Shown one piece after another: positions 44,540 to 55,713 of a stretch of DNA of 64,000 nucleotides. The position numbers and the translations under genes are program-made. Origin of the DNA: Anthoceros angustus. Its lineage: Eukaryota; Streptophyta; Anthocerotopsida; Anthocerotales; Anthocerotaceae. The DNA lies in the NCBI GenBank assembly GCA_010909165.1, contig VJWM01000068.1, positions 434,001 through 498,000 on the forward strand, given 5' to 3'. The notes under the pieces were generated by a model, which was given only the letters and a program-made list of their open reading frames with translations, ran no database searches and was not told the DNA's origin. The stretch's first letter is position 1. Each line of letters starts with the position of its first letter.

Positions 44540-46451
44540 GAACCGGAACCGGAGCCTACAGCCCGGAAAGGCAGCAGCAGGAGAAGGAGGAGAAACTGGA
44601 AAAACTGGAAAAGAAGGAACAGGGAAGAACACCCGCCATCGCCATCCTGCTGGGACCAGTGCGTGCTTCATTGGGTGCCTGCATTGTGCACTTCTTGGCC
44701 GAGCTGGGTCCGAGACCGAGTGCGAGTGCGCGTCCGAGTCCGAGACTGCCCTTGTCGTCTTTACCCCGCTCTCCATGCAGGAGCCAGGCCTGCTTCCGCC
44801 ATGGAGATGGCCCCCCCGGCAGCGCTGTCTGAAGCAGGAGACGTCTCCGGGCGAGGTGGGTGGTGTGGCCTAGGCAGCGGTGGCCCTGGAGGAGGCGGTG
44901 CCGCTCGGGCAAGGCCGCATTGGCGGGCCCGGCGGACTGAGAGGAGGCCGGCGAAATGCAGGGAGCGGAGGCCGGTGATGGCGGCTGCCTGGCTTTGGTG
45001 GTGCGCGAGCCGGGCTGTGGAGGTGGGGACTCGGGAGGGGAAGGGATGGAGTTCTGGGTCGGACCGTGAGGGCAAGCAACGCTGGGCAAGAGCCTGTCGG
45101 CACGGATGGGCAGGGCCCACTTTGCACTGGCCGCTGCTGGGGAGCAGGGCCCGGCCCCACACTCTGCGCCCTGCATCAGCATCTGCAGCTGCGGCAGTCT
45201 GGGGGCCCTGTCCTCTTGCGCCATGCATGTGTTGTACGTACGCACACGGCGCACACTTGAACTGGTCTTGTAAGTACTGTTTATACAAGGGCCCAGCTTT
45301 CAAGGCGCGCCTCTCCTGACCGGGCCCCGGGATTGGGGGATTCCGAATTTCCCAGGATTCCTCTCCCTCTCGTGAATATGGCACCGCCACCCAATCCACG
45401 GCTATCTTGTATGTGCGGCTTTCCAGGTAATACTCTCCTTCCCACTTGGGGGGCTCGTTTATGAGGAGGCTGCCATGCCAGCATGGTGGTACCAACTTCC
45501 GGGTGCTGGGTCTTCGTCCTGGAGACCCACTAATGCGTGCATGCTGCAGCAGCTGCTTCTTGGGACCACGCTACAGGGAGTGGAGGACTGTGGGGGCTTG
45601 TGGTTTTAGTCCGTATGGTGGTGGGGCATGAGGGGCTGACGTGAGGAGAATGGTTCTCCCCGCCCACCGAAGCTGCGGGTGGGATGCAGGAGCGGAAGGG
45701 TGACTTGGGAGCGGAAGATGTGGAAGGGTGATGGCATTGCCCCTCTCCTCTCAGGAACCCCTCCTCCCAGGACGGCTGGGGGGTGGGATTCTGGGTTGGG
45801 ATGCTGGGGATTTGGGTGCAGGATTGTTGCCGGATGAGAGGGGCGCGTGCGTCTGCATCGAGCTGGACTGTGTTTTAATGCTGGGTGGGTGGTCGGGGTC
45901 GGGGTCGGGGTCGGGCGGGGTTCCTGCAGGCTTGTTTCTGCATGGATGTGACATGGGGGTGCCGTGTGAGATTAGGGGTGATTGTGGTGGGAATCCTTGC
46001 ATGCCACAGGGTACGAGGCTCCGGGCTGGAGAGGGTTGTGAGGGTGTGAACAGTGTGGATGCATGCGGTGCGTTGGAGGGGGTTCAGGTTGGAACATGTT
46101 GAAAACGTTTTGCTTGCTGCGGGACCACTCGCAGGGAACAGTGGCAGCCAAGGTGTTACGTTGAAATGTCGATGGCTGTGCGGTGGCGCATCCTTGTGTG
46201 GAGAAATTGGGAGTGGTGGGGCGGGTGGATGGGTTTGGCATCCCTAGAGGCGGGAGTTTGGGCACTTTGTTGCGCAATGTGTTGAGCCCATGTCTCAGAT
46301 TTTACTCAGACGGTGAGCCGCCAATTGAGGCCGATTTGCAAGAAGCAGCACAGCTGTTTCTTGGTTAAGCTGACAATGTGCCTTTACTCGGGTTTGCAGA
46401 AGGTCTCTGGCACCCCGACTTCAGGCCCGCAAGGAGGACCTGTTACTAGAA
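44540..46451. other. Divergent intergenic region upstream of two genes
   Basis: This region lies between the starts of the minus-strand membrane protein and the plus-strand PPR gene. There is no supported coding region; open frames here are overlapping and Gly-, Pro- and Ala-rich. A ggtcggggtcggggtcggggtcgggc tract sits at 45894-45920. 5' UTRs and promoters of both genes should lie here, but I see no decisive element. Confidence 0.5.
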
Positions 46452-49400
46452 ATGTACAGGGCTGCTTGGGTTGGAGACCAGCTTGCCATGCTGGATCCAC
46501 GGATTGGGATGAGTGTGATTTCTGGTGCTGGACATGGAAGGTGTTCGTTTGCAGCAAGACTGTATAGTAGATTCAGTTGTGGATGCTGCGGTATGACTGC
46601 TATGGTTGGGCCACGTTTGATTCTGCTCAGTAGACATGGGCCTTGTTGCAGTACTCCCGCTGCCACTGCGCATGCGACAAGTGTGGAGACTGTCTGCTTG
46701 GAGGAACAGCCGAATGGGGTGCAGGCTGCCCTAATGTGCATGGACCAGCAGGGGGTTGTGCCTTCGGTTCAGACGTATGAGAAGCTACTGCAGACATGCA
46801 TGAAGAAGCAGGCTCTTGCCGATGCCAAGTGGATACATGCTCACTTGGCAAAGCATGGGCTGGAATGTAACAAGTTTTTGGGAGAGCTTCTGGTAAGGAC
46901 GCTGGTCAACTGTGGAGGCATTGTGGAGGGACTAGATGTTTTCCAAAGATTGCCCAGCAGAACCGTTTTCTCCTGGACTGCTATCATTTCAGGGTGCAGC
47001 AATGCTGGACATAGTCAGCAGGCTCTCATGTGGTACCAGCAGATGCAGCGTGAAGGTGTAAGGCCAAACAACTATACATTTGTTGCCTTGCTGAAAGCGT
47101 GCAGCAGGTTACAAGACCTGCAAAAGGGCCAGCAGATTCATGTCGATGCAGTGAGTCATGGGTACGGGTCAGACGTCTTTGTCGGCAATGCGTTGGTTAG
47201 CATGTATGCACAGTGCAGGAGTATGAACGATGCTCGGCTGGTGTTTGACAGGTTGTTGTCCCAGCGTGACCTTGTGTCATGGAATGCAATGCTTGCAGCC
47301 TATGCACAGCAAGAGCAAGGACAACAGGCCCTGAAAATTTATCAGCAGATGCAAGAGGAAGGAGTACAAATAGATGCTCGTACCTTCGTCAGTGCTCTCC
47401 AGGCTTGTGGCAGCGTTGCAGAACAAGAGGAGAGTGTCTTTGTGGACGGTGAAATGGTGAAAGTGGAATCCCTGCAAATTGGGACAAAGTTACATGCAGA
47501 AGCTAGAGGGAGTGGGTTCTTGTCAAACATCTTTGTTGGTAATGCTTTGGTCAGTATGTATTCAAAATGTGGGAGCATCACAAACGCCCAGCAGGTGTTT
47601 GAGGGATTGCACCAGCGCAATGTAGTCTCCTGGAATGCGATGCTTGCTGCTTATGCTCAGCAGGGCGAAGGAGCAAAAGCTTTGCATATTTTTTGGCAAA
47701 TGTGTGATGAAGGGTTCCAGCCAAATGTTAGGACCTTTGTCAGTGCCCTCCAAGCCTGTGGCAGCCTTGCCGAAAAGGAGGCAAGCACTTGTGTGGACGG
47801 ACAAAATGTGAAAGCAGAGTCACTGCGAATGGGCAGGAAAATTCATGTTCAGACCAGGGAAAGGGGTTTCCAGTCAGATGTCTTTGTTGGTAGCACTTTG
47901 GTCAGCATGTATGCCAAGTGTGGAAGCATTAAAGATGCGCAGGAAGTCTTTGATGGTCTGTCACAGCACAATGTAGTATCATGGACTGCCTTGATCACAG
48001 CATATGCTCAGCAAGAGCAAGGAGATCGGGCCTTGCAGATGTACGAGCAGATGCAGGAAGAAGGGGTCGAATCAAACTCATGGACCTTTGTGAGTGCACT
48101 TCAAGCATGCAGCTGCATGAGTGAAAAGGAAGACAGTGGTTTTGTACATGGGCAGAAACTCAAGATCCAGTCTCTTGAAAGAGGAAGGAAAGTCCATGCT
48201 GCAGCGATCAGGAAGGGTTGCGATTCAGACGCATTTGTTGGTAGTGCATTGGTCAGTATGTATGCAAAGTGCGGAAGCACGAAGGATGCTGAAGAGGTGT
48301 TTGATGGATTGGCCGAGCGCGATCTGGCAGCATGGAATTCCATGGTTGCAGCATATGCTGAGCAGGATGATGGGGAAAAAGCTCTGCAGGTCTTTTGGCA
48401 AATGCAAAAGCATGGTCTGAGACCTGATGCTCGGACTTTTGTCAGTGCTCTCCAAGCATGTGGCAGGATTGCTGAAAAGCACACAGAACTTGTGGACGGG
48501 CAAGTTGTTAGGGTGGACTCGCTTAAGCAGGGAAAGGAAGTTCATGCTGATGCTGTCAGCATGGGTTTCGGGTCGGACATCTTTGTCGGTAACACTCTCG
48601 TAACCATGTATGCCAAATGTGGAAGCATGACGGACGCAGAACAGGTGTTCAAGACCTTGTCTAACCGGGACGCAGTGTCCTGGACCGCCATGATCGCTGC
48701 TTATGCTCAGCAGGAGCGAGGAGACAGGGCTTTGCAACTGTATGTCGAGATGCAAGCAGCAGGTGTGAAGTCACATGAAGCGACATTCCTGTGTGTCCTG
48801 GAGGCATGCAGCCATACAGGCGCTTTGGACATCTGTGTGCGCACGCATCAGAGCATTGTGGAGAACGGACTGGAAACCAGTCCTTCTGTGACAACAAGGC
48901 TGATTCACGCGTACAGCAAATGTGGCAGCATTGTGGAGGCGCAGAAGGTTTTCGACTCCTTACCTCGCCCTGGCGTCATGGCATGGAATGCCCTAATCAC
49001 TGGCCACGCTCGACTAGGCGGATACTCTGCCACCATCCCATGCTACGAGCGGATGTGTGCGGCAGGCGTGAAACCAGATGGCGTCACGTTTCTGGCACTC
49101 TTATCCGCATGCAGTCATGCGGGCATGGTCGATCAAGGACTGCGCTTCTTCGACAGCATGACCTCAGACCATGGCATCTCGGCAGAGCTAGAGCACTATG
49201 CTTGTGCGATGGACCTGGTGGGCCGTGCCGGCAATTTCAGCAAGGCAGAGGAGCTGCTCTCCCAGATGCCAATGCAGCCTGACCTGCCCATCTGGTTGTC
49301 TCTGCTCGGTGCCTGCCAGAAACATGGCAACGTGCAGCTTGCAAGGCGAGCCTTCCATGGGGCAGTCTCTGTCGAACCCAAACATGCGGCAGCTTACGTT

Positions 49401-49652
49401 CTCATGTCAAACATCTACTCCGACGTCGCCATGTGGGAGTGTGCATCCGAGATACATGAGTTGAGGCAGCATGCTTCCGCCTGGAAGAAGCCCGGCCTGA
49501 GTTGGATCCAGCATGAAGATGAGGTGCATACGTTTCTTGTTAATGATGACAGACACGGGCAGACGCCAGCCTTGTATGGCTTGCTCAAAGACCTTCGCAT
49601 AGAACTGCAGGAGGCGGGTTACGTTCCGAAGACACCCGGGAGATCACTCTGA
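46452..49652 (+). CDS. PLS-class PPR protein, E+ subgroup, intact (1066 aa)
   Basis: A single uninterrupted frame with an upstream in-frame stop just before the ATG. Residues 1-90 are unstructured and Cys/Gly-rich (MYRAAWVGDQLAMLDPRIGM) and may hold an organelle presequence. From about residue 95 come roughly 22 PPR modules in P-L-S order (VFSWTAIISGCSNAGHSQQA, VVSWNAMLAAYAQQGEGAKA, AVSWTAMIAAYAQQERGDRA). Four L motifs carry the AE(K/Q)E..VDG...K..SL..G insertion. The E motif (IWLSLLGACQKHGNVQLARR) and E+ motif (PGLSWIQHEDEVHTFLVNDD) end at YVPKTPGRSL, and DYW is absent. The predicted role is sequence-specific RNA binding in plastid or mitochondrion, probably C-to-U editing with a DYW partner. 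It is clearly paralogous to the gene at 37915-41036, on the opposite strand about 5.4 kb away. The real start could be a later Met. Confidence 0.92.
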   Translation: MYRAAWVGDQLAMLDPRIGMSVISGAGHGRCSFAARLYSRFSCGCCGMTAMVGPRLILLSRHGPCCSTPAATAHATSVETVCLEEQPNGVQAALMCMDQQGVVPSVQTYEKLLQTCMKKQALADAKWIHAHLAKHGLECNKFLGELLVRTLVNCGGIVEGLDVFQRLPSRTVFSWTAIISGCSNAGHSQQALMWYQQMQREGVRPNNYTFVALLKACSRLQDLQKGQQIHVDAVSHGYGSDVFVGNALVSMYAQCRSMNDARLVFDRLLSQRDLVSWNAMLAAYAQQEQGQQALKIYQQMQEEGVQIDARTFVSALQACGSVAEQEESVFVDGEMVKVESLQIGTKLHAEARGSGFLSNIFVGNALVSMYSKCGSITNAQQVFEGLHQRNVVSWNAMLAAYAQQGEGAKALHIFWQMCDEGFQPNVRTFVSALQACGSLAEKEASTCVDGQNVKAESLRMGRKIHVQTRERGFQSDVFVGSTLVSMYAKCGSIKDAQEVFDGLSQHNVVSWTALITAYAQQEQGDRALQMYEQMQEEGVESNSWTFVSALQACSCMSEKEDSGFVHGQKLKIQSLERGRKVHAAAIRKGCDSDAFVGSALVSMYAKCGSTKDAEEVFDGLAERDLAAWNSMVAAYAEQDDGEKALQVFWQMQKHGLRPDARTFVSALQACGRIAEKHTELVDGQVVRVDSLKQGKEVHADAVSMGFGSDIFVGNTLVTMYAKCGSMTDAEQVFKTLSNRDAVSWTAMIAAYAQQERGDRALQLYVEMQAAGVKSHEATFLCVLEACSHTGALDICVRTHQSIVENGLETSPSVTTRLIHAYSKCGSIVEAQKVFDSLPRPGVMAWNALITGHARLGGYSATIPCYERMCAAGVKPDGVTFLALLSACSHAGMVDQGLRFFDSMTSDHGISAELEHYACAMDLVGRAGNFSKAEELLSQMPMQPDLPIWLSLLGACQKHGNVQLARRAFHGAVSVEPKHAAAYVLMSNIYSDVAMWECASEIHELRQHASAWKKPGLSWIQHEDEVHTFLVNDDRHGQTPALYGLLKDLRIELQEAGYVPKTPGRSL

Positions 49653-49837
49653 CATGCCCAAATGTAAAATCCGAATTATCATCCCCGCATATCGACATCC
49701 TTCCCCTCCAGGTTGGTTGCTTGTCCATTGTCGAAACAAACGGACATGAATTCAAGCCTGTCCGCAATCTGGGGGCTGTCACACGTTCGTGGTTCAAAGG
49801 ATTTACTTAGACATGGCAAGCATGGTCTGAAAGATAA

Positions 49838-50720
49838 CTAACGATATTGGCCGTCAAACAGGCCGCTAAACGGCTCTAATACGAGGTTGTCCTCTGCCTC
49901 CTCAGGCTGGTCCTGTTGGACTGTCCATGACGATGTATCCCTCAAGCTGGATCTGGATGTCGGGGCTTCAACAGCCTGCCAGTGCTGTGGCTGGAGACTA
50001 AGAGTCTTAATAAAGTGTTCTATGGTTGGTCCCCAGACCGTATCTGCTAATTTCGAAGCACTGAAATCACTCGCATCCGTTATCTCTCTGACAGCCTTTA
50101 TCATCTCGTCGGCAGCATTCCACGAGCACTGATTCCATAGTCTTCCAATAGAAGTGACAGTCAGGGGCTCCGGCAAAGTCCGCAGCATCGCATTGAACTT
50201 ATTGCGAGCAGAAATGTCGAGAGGATGGCTGCCACAAGCAAAGCTTAGGCTCCATCAGCTTCACAACATTTGTCAAGGACTTTCAAAAGCATATTTGGGA
50301 CAGCAATCATCACCTGGAATCTGGAATGCTCTCTGGCCAAAGAGAAGGAGGCTTCTCCGGGTAGTTTGGGGGAACATGGATTCCAAGAGGAATTCGCTTT
50401 GTCTGCATGGCAAACAACCAAGAGCAATATAAGCCACAGAAATTGAAGTCAGGCAAAGAACAAAACATTCTCAAGAATGCTCACAACTTCCTGCACAATC
50501 CATTGCTCAACAGACTGGCAACTGACCGATTCGAACCAAGGGCGCCATTGTTCTGTCACAGCAATCCCTCGGTATAAGCAGGTAACAACAATCCCATCCT
50601 TCGCTTCAGCTGCAGCGTCCTCTGTTGCCTCTTCACTAACCCTGACGACGGTGTCTATCATCCGATCATTCACCTCCTGAATTTCTGACTCGAGCTTTTC
50701 ATACTTACCCATCTGTTCAA
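49838..50720 (-). pseudogene. MED15-like: MED15-like C-terminal fragment, copy A
   Basis: MED15 is the Mediator tail subunit that contacts activators. Reading down the minus strand: IVTCLYRGIAVTEQWRPWFE and SVEQWIVQEVVSILENV (50712-50460), then IPLGIHVPPNYPEKPPSLWP (50420-50360), then DISARNKFNAMLRTLPEPLT and IGRLWNQCSWNAADEMIKA (50225-50090). The VP.NYP..P block followed by a helix with R.K...LR.L..P matches the C-terminal region of plant MED15. The segments are separated by intron-like sequence (tgcagacaaag and ttgcag borders) and by stops in the nearby frames. A complete gene is not seen in one frame. The assignment rests on this order plus KIX fragments at 55 kb. Confidence 0.5.
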
Positions 50721-50880
50721 AATATTATAGCCAGCCTCTTGATCAGAATTGCTTCTGCTCAGCAAAACAAGCTTCCCAGTACTACAATTTGCGCGGGGCG
50801 CACAAGACAAGCGGAGCATCCTTGATCAACCACACGCACCTCCATTCTCGACCTCATCTTCCTTGCAATAATTTCCTCTG

Positions 50881-51055
50881 GAGATACCGATTGGTGAACA
50901 CGGCTCATTGAATTTCGTTTTCCTATCGTCCCATCATTCCATACCCCCAAAAGGTTTTCCGGAGCCTTAAGAGATACCCATTGGGGAACACGGCTCATTG
51001 TATTTCGTTCTCCTATCGTCCCATCATTCGAAACTCCCAAAGGGTCATCGAATTC
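50881..51055. repeat. 90-bp tandem duplication in MED15-like region
   Basis: gagatacc(g/c)attgg(t/g)gaacacggctcattg through ctatcgtcccatcattc at 50881-50970 is repeated at 50971-51055. On the minus strand it codes for a repeated GVxNDGTIGxRNxMSRVxQxVS motif, which stays in frame across the copies. Confidence 0.8.
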
Positions 51056-52039
51056 AGCTCGAACTACCTCTGGATACACCGATGCGAGCTGCACAGCAGT
51101 TAACCGATCCAATGTGTAATGGATGATAACACGGACGGAGCATTTCACAGGACCACTTTCCCTAGATCCTACGATGTCTCAAGCCCCTGACTCAAAGGAT
51201 TCCTGATCGGAAATGGATACATACTGCGGTGGCAATCAGCCCATTCGGTTCCAATCTTGCATACAGAACAAGTCACACGACCTTAATCAGAGGAACCATG
51301 CCACTAAGACTCGGACTACTTGATTTAGTTTGATTATGCGGACCTTCCTTTTCTCTCGCAGAGTAACCTCCCGTATACGGGTAATTCCATCAGTCTCCTC
51401 CCCAGCCGCATCTGCATGGAGTCCATGCGCTTCTTGTGTCCCTGGTGGGAAGTTCGCGTGCACAGACGAGGTGCCCGAAGTATCTTGGTCGGCCATTGAT
51501 AGACCGCTAATGCAAAAAACACTGATGACTCTCTTTGAGAGAAAAGCTAATAAATATGAGCTTCATAGTATCACACATGGTTCATGTATTTCCGGAATCA
51601 CACCACGCATGAGATCGCTATATTAGAGTATTTTTATTATTATATTATATTATATTATATAACTCTGAGTATCTACAAATATATATCTTTTAGTTAATAT
51701 AATTTATACGGGTCTTGCCCCAGGGTTCATCCTTCTACCAAATCGAATAGTCTAGATATCTACACTGATACCATTTGTGTCCAATGAAAAGCACCGTGTT
51801 CGAAGATGATGTTAGTCTAGATCATGAACAGCCACAACAAGCCATAATCGTAGACCACCAAGTACCCAGCTTCGAACTTCAGGTATCCGTTGCTGCTCTT
51901 CACTTGGGTACAATCGTGATGAAACTGGAATGTTAGGAATGCAGGATCCTAGGAGGATAAGATCCAAAATAGTGTTATATTACACAGTCCCTACCCTGTC
52001 GAGATTGCTGAAAAGTTCGGTGGTTTGCTTTGGAAGCAA

Positions 52040-52760
52040 AACCAGATGTCATGTCAAATAAACCTACGGATGGTTCCCAGACTGTAGCTGCTGATTCGAA
52101 TGCATTGGATTTCTCGGACTCATCGCCGCTCGTCTCATCAGAATCATCTCGTGGGCAGCATCTCAAGAGCACCGGTTCCGTAGTCTTTCGATATAGCTGA
52201 CAGTCAGAGGCTCCGACAGAGTCCGCGGCATTGCATTCAACTTGTCGCGAGCAGAAATGTGAAAAGGATTGCTGCCAAAAGGAAAGCTAGAGCTTCATCA
52301 GCTTCACACATTTGTCAAGGACTTTGAAAAGCAAAGTTTGGAAAGCAATCAACACCTGACTGTGTAATCTGGAGTCCTCTCAGGCCAAAGAGTAGGAGGC
52401 TTCTCCGGGTAGTTTCCGGGAACAAGGATCTCTAGAGGAACAGTCTCTTTGTCTGCATGGCAAACAACCAAGAGGAACAAGACACAGAGATTGCATTCAG
52501 GCACAGAAGCCAAAGATTCTCAAGAACGCTCACAATCTCCTGCAAAAATGATTTCATTTCAATAGTTGCGCAACGGACCAATTCGAACCAAGGGTGCCAT
52601 TTGTCTACCCCAGCAATCCCTCGGTATATACAGGTAACAACAATCCCATGGAATTCGCTTCAGCTGCAGCGTCCTCCGTTGCCTCTTCACTTATTTTGAG
52701 GTCTGTGTCAATCATATATCTTGTTGTCTGTCTATGCAAGATTGTACTCATACTTGCCAG
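52040..52760 (-). pseudogene. MED15-like: MED15-like C-terminal fragment, copy B
   Basis: A diverged duplicate of 49990-50760 in the same orientation. The minus strand at about 52450-52370 reads ETVPLEILVPGNYPEKPPTL followed by WPERTPDYT in one open frame, and FHISARDKLNAMPRTLSEPL at about 52270-52200. Compared with copy A the VP.NYP block is cleaner here, but the coiled N-terminal part (52700-52600) has stops. Together A and B indicate a duplicated and decaying gene tail. Confidence 0.5.
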
Positions 52761-52979
52761 TTCTCACAAGATGAGGCTGTAAATGGTGGCCTCAGCTCAG
52801 CAGGCATCCTTGTCCCCTTCTCAATTAGATAAGTTCAAGGGATTGCATGAGCTTCAGCAGTGCAGACAGTGCCAAGCTTTTCGAATGTCGGAAATTCGTT
52901 AACCTCTAACATCAGTCACTGTTCAAAGCTCCTCACAAAAGACGGCATCAAGAGTCGCTTCTCTGGATGCAAAGCCTGT

Positions 52980-53260
52980 ACAGCCATGCCAAACTGCTAC
53001 CCACGGCTGCACAGACGAGGGGCCTCATGCTCCCAGAATGGGGCACTGCCATACCACCACCTTCCATAGCACTGCAGAGCTTACAGCCTCATACCCGGCA
53101 GGGAATGCCCTGCTACGACCCTGGCATTCCATGTCACCACATTCTGTTGACCTAGTCTGTCACACACCCTCTGATCATGAGCGTCCTTCAAGCTGCCACA
53201 TTTTGCACCCGTGTTTATCAAGCTGGTGGCTACAAAACCCATCCGCGTCATCTCCTTGTG
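52980..53260 (-). pseudogene. PPR gene remnant
   Basis: The minus strand shows PPR-like debris in shifting frames: a tgtggtgacatggaatgcca stretch (NVVTWNA) at about 53145-53125, preceded by a LINTGAKCGSLKDA-like stretch (53220-53180). Several stops and frame changes are present. It probably derives from a relative of the flanking PPR genes. Confidence 0.5.
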
Positions 53261-53849
53261 CCCTCATCTGTGCATGACGCTGCTGCACCTTCACCACAGC
53301 CAGGGTACCGACGAATGTATGAGAATTGGGTGCAGCCATGCCCTCATCATGCATAGCACCGTAGACACGAAGGGCTCATGTTCGGGCTCATTCATCTGCG
53401 GGCAGGACACAGTTGTTTACGCAGCTTTCTCTGTCTGTGACTGCCACCTGCGAAGTCGTCCAACAGCGAGCGGTTCCGACAGGCTTTCACAATCTTCCGA
53501 CAGAGCGATGGCCACAGTGACCGGACTGCAACTCCGCTGTCTCGCTGTTTTACCCTGGCCAGGGACGCACGTCCTGGTAACCGGGCGACCGGCGGCTCCC
53601 GGTATCGGTAACCCGCTGCAAAACAGATGAGGGAGCTGCGAGGAATGTTGGTCAAACACGAGCTGCACCGATCCGCAAGGCGCCATTCGATCTGGGCCGT
53701 TACCGTTCACAAAGATGTCACAGTGGATCTTTGGAGACCAGGTTTATCCAAGCCCTCGGTTCAACAGAACGAGAACGAATCTCTCAGATCAGCATGCCCT
53801 GAAGTTCAAAACATTTTGCCATTGAGCTAGTTGGGACACAATTGATCCA

Positions 53850-54290
53850 CGACCGGCTGCTGCTGCCAAGTATGTGGATCTGGATGTTGCTTTGCTGCTT
53901 TAGCAATGGCTGCCGCGGGTGCTGGAGCAGCATCTGCTGCTCCTGCTGTTGCTATTGCTGTTACTGTTGACGCTGCTGCTGTTGCTATTGCTGTTACTGT
54001 TGACGCTGCTGCTGTTGCTGTTGCTGTTACTGTTGACGCTGCTGCAAGGGCTGAGGCGGCTGCCGCTGCCACTGCCGTACATGCGCTGTTGTAGCAGCAG
54101 TGACTGCTGATGCTGCTGCTCCAGCTGCCGCTGCTGTTCCTGACGCTGAAGACGCAGGTGCGCCAGATCAAGTGAAGTACTCTGCGCAAGATGTGGGACA
54201 GACGTGGTCGCCAGGGTGCTCTGTGCAGCCTGAGACCTGCCTGCTGACGGATGAGTTTGGTTCCTCAGTATACCCATCCAACCTGTTCAA
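53850..54290 (-). pseudogene. MED15-like: CAG-rich (Gln) segment of the MED15-like gene with a 33-bp tandem repeat
   Basis: The minus strand encodes LAHLRLQRQEQQRQLEQQHQ and SLLLQQRMYGSGSGS, followed by three 33-bp units (53940-54045). Read in the Gln frame, the units have in-frame TAA and TAG codons; in the neighbouring frame they give Asn/Ser repeats with no stop. Gln-rich linkers are typical of MED15 between KIX and the C-terminal domain, which fits its position between the N-terminal and C-terminal fragments on this strand. Confidence 0.5.
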
Positions 54291-54309
54291 CACAGCGCAA
54301 TTGAACCAG

Positions 54310-54791
54310 AAATAAGGCAACGAGAGATGGACAGTAAGCTACTTGAACCACACCACTCCATGCGCCCTCCCCAATAGCCTCCCCCCTTACCTGGGTCACC
54401 ACCTTGGGAAATTGCTCCTGCCATTCCTCCGTCAGCAGGAGGCTGACCTCGGCACCTGGGAGCAGAATTAAGCAATTCGCTCGTCCTCTCCTGACCTTCC
54501 GCGAGCGTGTGCCTCTGCAGAGTTTCCGTTCTGCAACCAACAACTAACCCCATTCAGAAGAATTCCTCCAGACTCCTCCGATTCACTGGTGGAAACCAAT
54601 TCTATTTCAGCGGAAACCCCTAACGGACAACATAGTACGAAGCTCCCTCGTGTTCTGCTCCCCCGCCCTGATGAAGAATCGCACCACCTGCACCAAATCA
54701 GACTATGGCACAACCTAGAGGGGGCGAGCCAAACTCACAGCCTCTTGGCGTGACTCCCTGGCCAGTCGTTTCCATCGCCGCCTGCATCCAT
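54310..54791 (-). pseudogene. MED15-like: MED15-like N-terminal fragment, KIX core deleted
   Basis: It starts MDAGGDGNDWPGSHAKR (54791-54739) with a GTGAGT donor after 53 nt. A later piece carries PPADGGMAGAISQGGDPG (about 54440-54390), the post-KIX linker. The KIX strand-helix segments found in the right arm (FERKTFAAATNQ, DYLRKISSKM) are missing, and DWRS is changed to DWPG. It lies upstream of the Gln-rich and C-terminal fragments on the same strand and could be the 5' end of that gene. Confidence 0.5.
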
Positions 54792-55093
54792 GGCGGCCAA
54801 CTTTGAGCTCAAGCCTTCGCCGGCCACACTACCAATCCTTGGCAGCACCACCTCTTCTGCTTCGCTCAAAGAGCCCGGAAGTGGCACATCTGTATTTAAA
54901 GAAACCACGGCCAAAAGACAAGCCATGTATTTAGTGTAAATCATATGTTTAGGGTAATTTATGTTATCTAGTAAGAAATGATTTTTTAGAAAATTAAGAG
55001 ATTTCGCTTAGAGCGAAGCAGCAGAGTTGGTGCTGCGAAGGATTTGCAGTGTGACTGGCGACGAGTTTGCCTGCGAGGCCGAGTTTGCCCGCC

Positions 55094-55713
55094 ATGGATG
55101 CAGGCGGCGATGGAAACGGAAGCGCGGACTGGAGGTCGCACCAGAATTGTGAAGAGAATGTGAGTTTGGCTTGCCCCCTCTAGCTTGTGGCATCGTCTAA
55201 TTTGGTGCAAGTGGTACGATTCTTCATCAGGGCCGGGGAGCAGAACACGAGGGAGCTTCTTCTTCATACTCGGGGCTTTCCTCAGATTTCACGGACTTTC
55301 TATGTTGCCATTCAGGGGTTTCCGCTGAAATAGAATTGGTGTCCACCAGTGAATCGGAGGAGTCTGGAGGAATTCTTCTGAATCGAGTTAGTTTTTGGTT
55401 GCAGAATGGAAACTCTGCAGAGGCACACGAACGTGGAAGGTTAGGAGGGGATGAGCGCATTTTTTGATCTAGCTGACAGGTTTGAGCGAAAGACCTTCGC
55501 CGCTGCTACCAATCAGATAAGTTGGGTGGGAGTGTAGACGGGGCGGCTCTTTTCTGGCTGTGCTGTTTCTCATGCTGGCTCGCCATGTGCTGTGTCTGTT
55601 CCAGCAAGATTATCTGCGAAAGATATCGTCGAAGATGCTTTTGCTGGAAACCCGGGCGCAGTCACCTCCTGACGGAGGAATGGCAGGAAGAATTCCCCAG
55701 GGTGGTGACCTAG
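55094..55713 (+). pseudogene. MED15-like: MED15-like N-terminal fragment with KIX domain
   Basis: Exon 1 (55094-55159) encodes MDAGGDGNGSADWRSHQ, with the DWR start of the KIX domain, and ends at a GTGAGT donor. Further pieces are RFERKTFAAATNQ (55480-55519) and, after a ttccag acceptor at 55604, DYLRKISSKMLLLETRAQ (55608-55661) followed by SPPDGGMAGRIPQGGDL to a donor at 55713. These match the last two helices of the plant MED15 KIX domain, which binds activation domains. The donor after NQ reads CAGATAAGT, a GT-to-AT change, so splicing may be broken. No Gln-rich or C-terminal part follows on this strand. Confidence 0.6.

Noticed and set aside
44556-45495. Several 190-240 codon frames on both strands upstream of the PPR gene
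   Set aside because: They overlap each other in five frames of GC-rich DNA, have no recognisable domain, and lie between two divergently oriented real genes.
53900-54277. Asn/Ser-repeat protein as a separate gene
   Set aside because: It is an off-frame reading of a CAG-type tract whose flanks fit the Gln-rich linker of the MED15-like gene.
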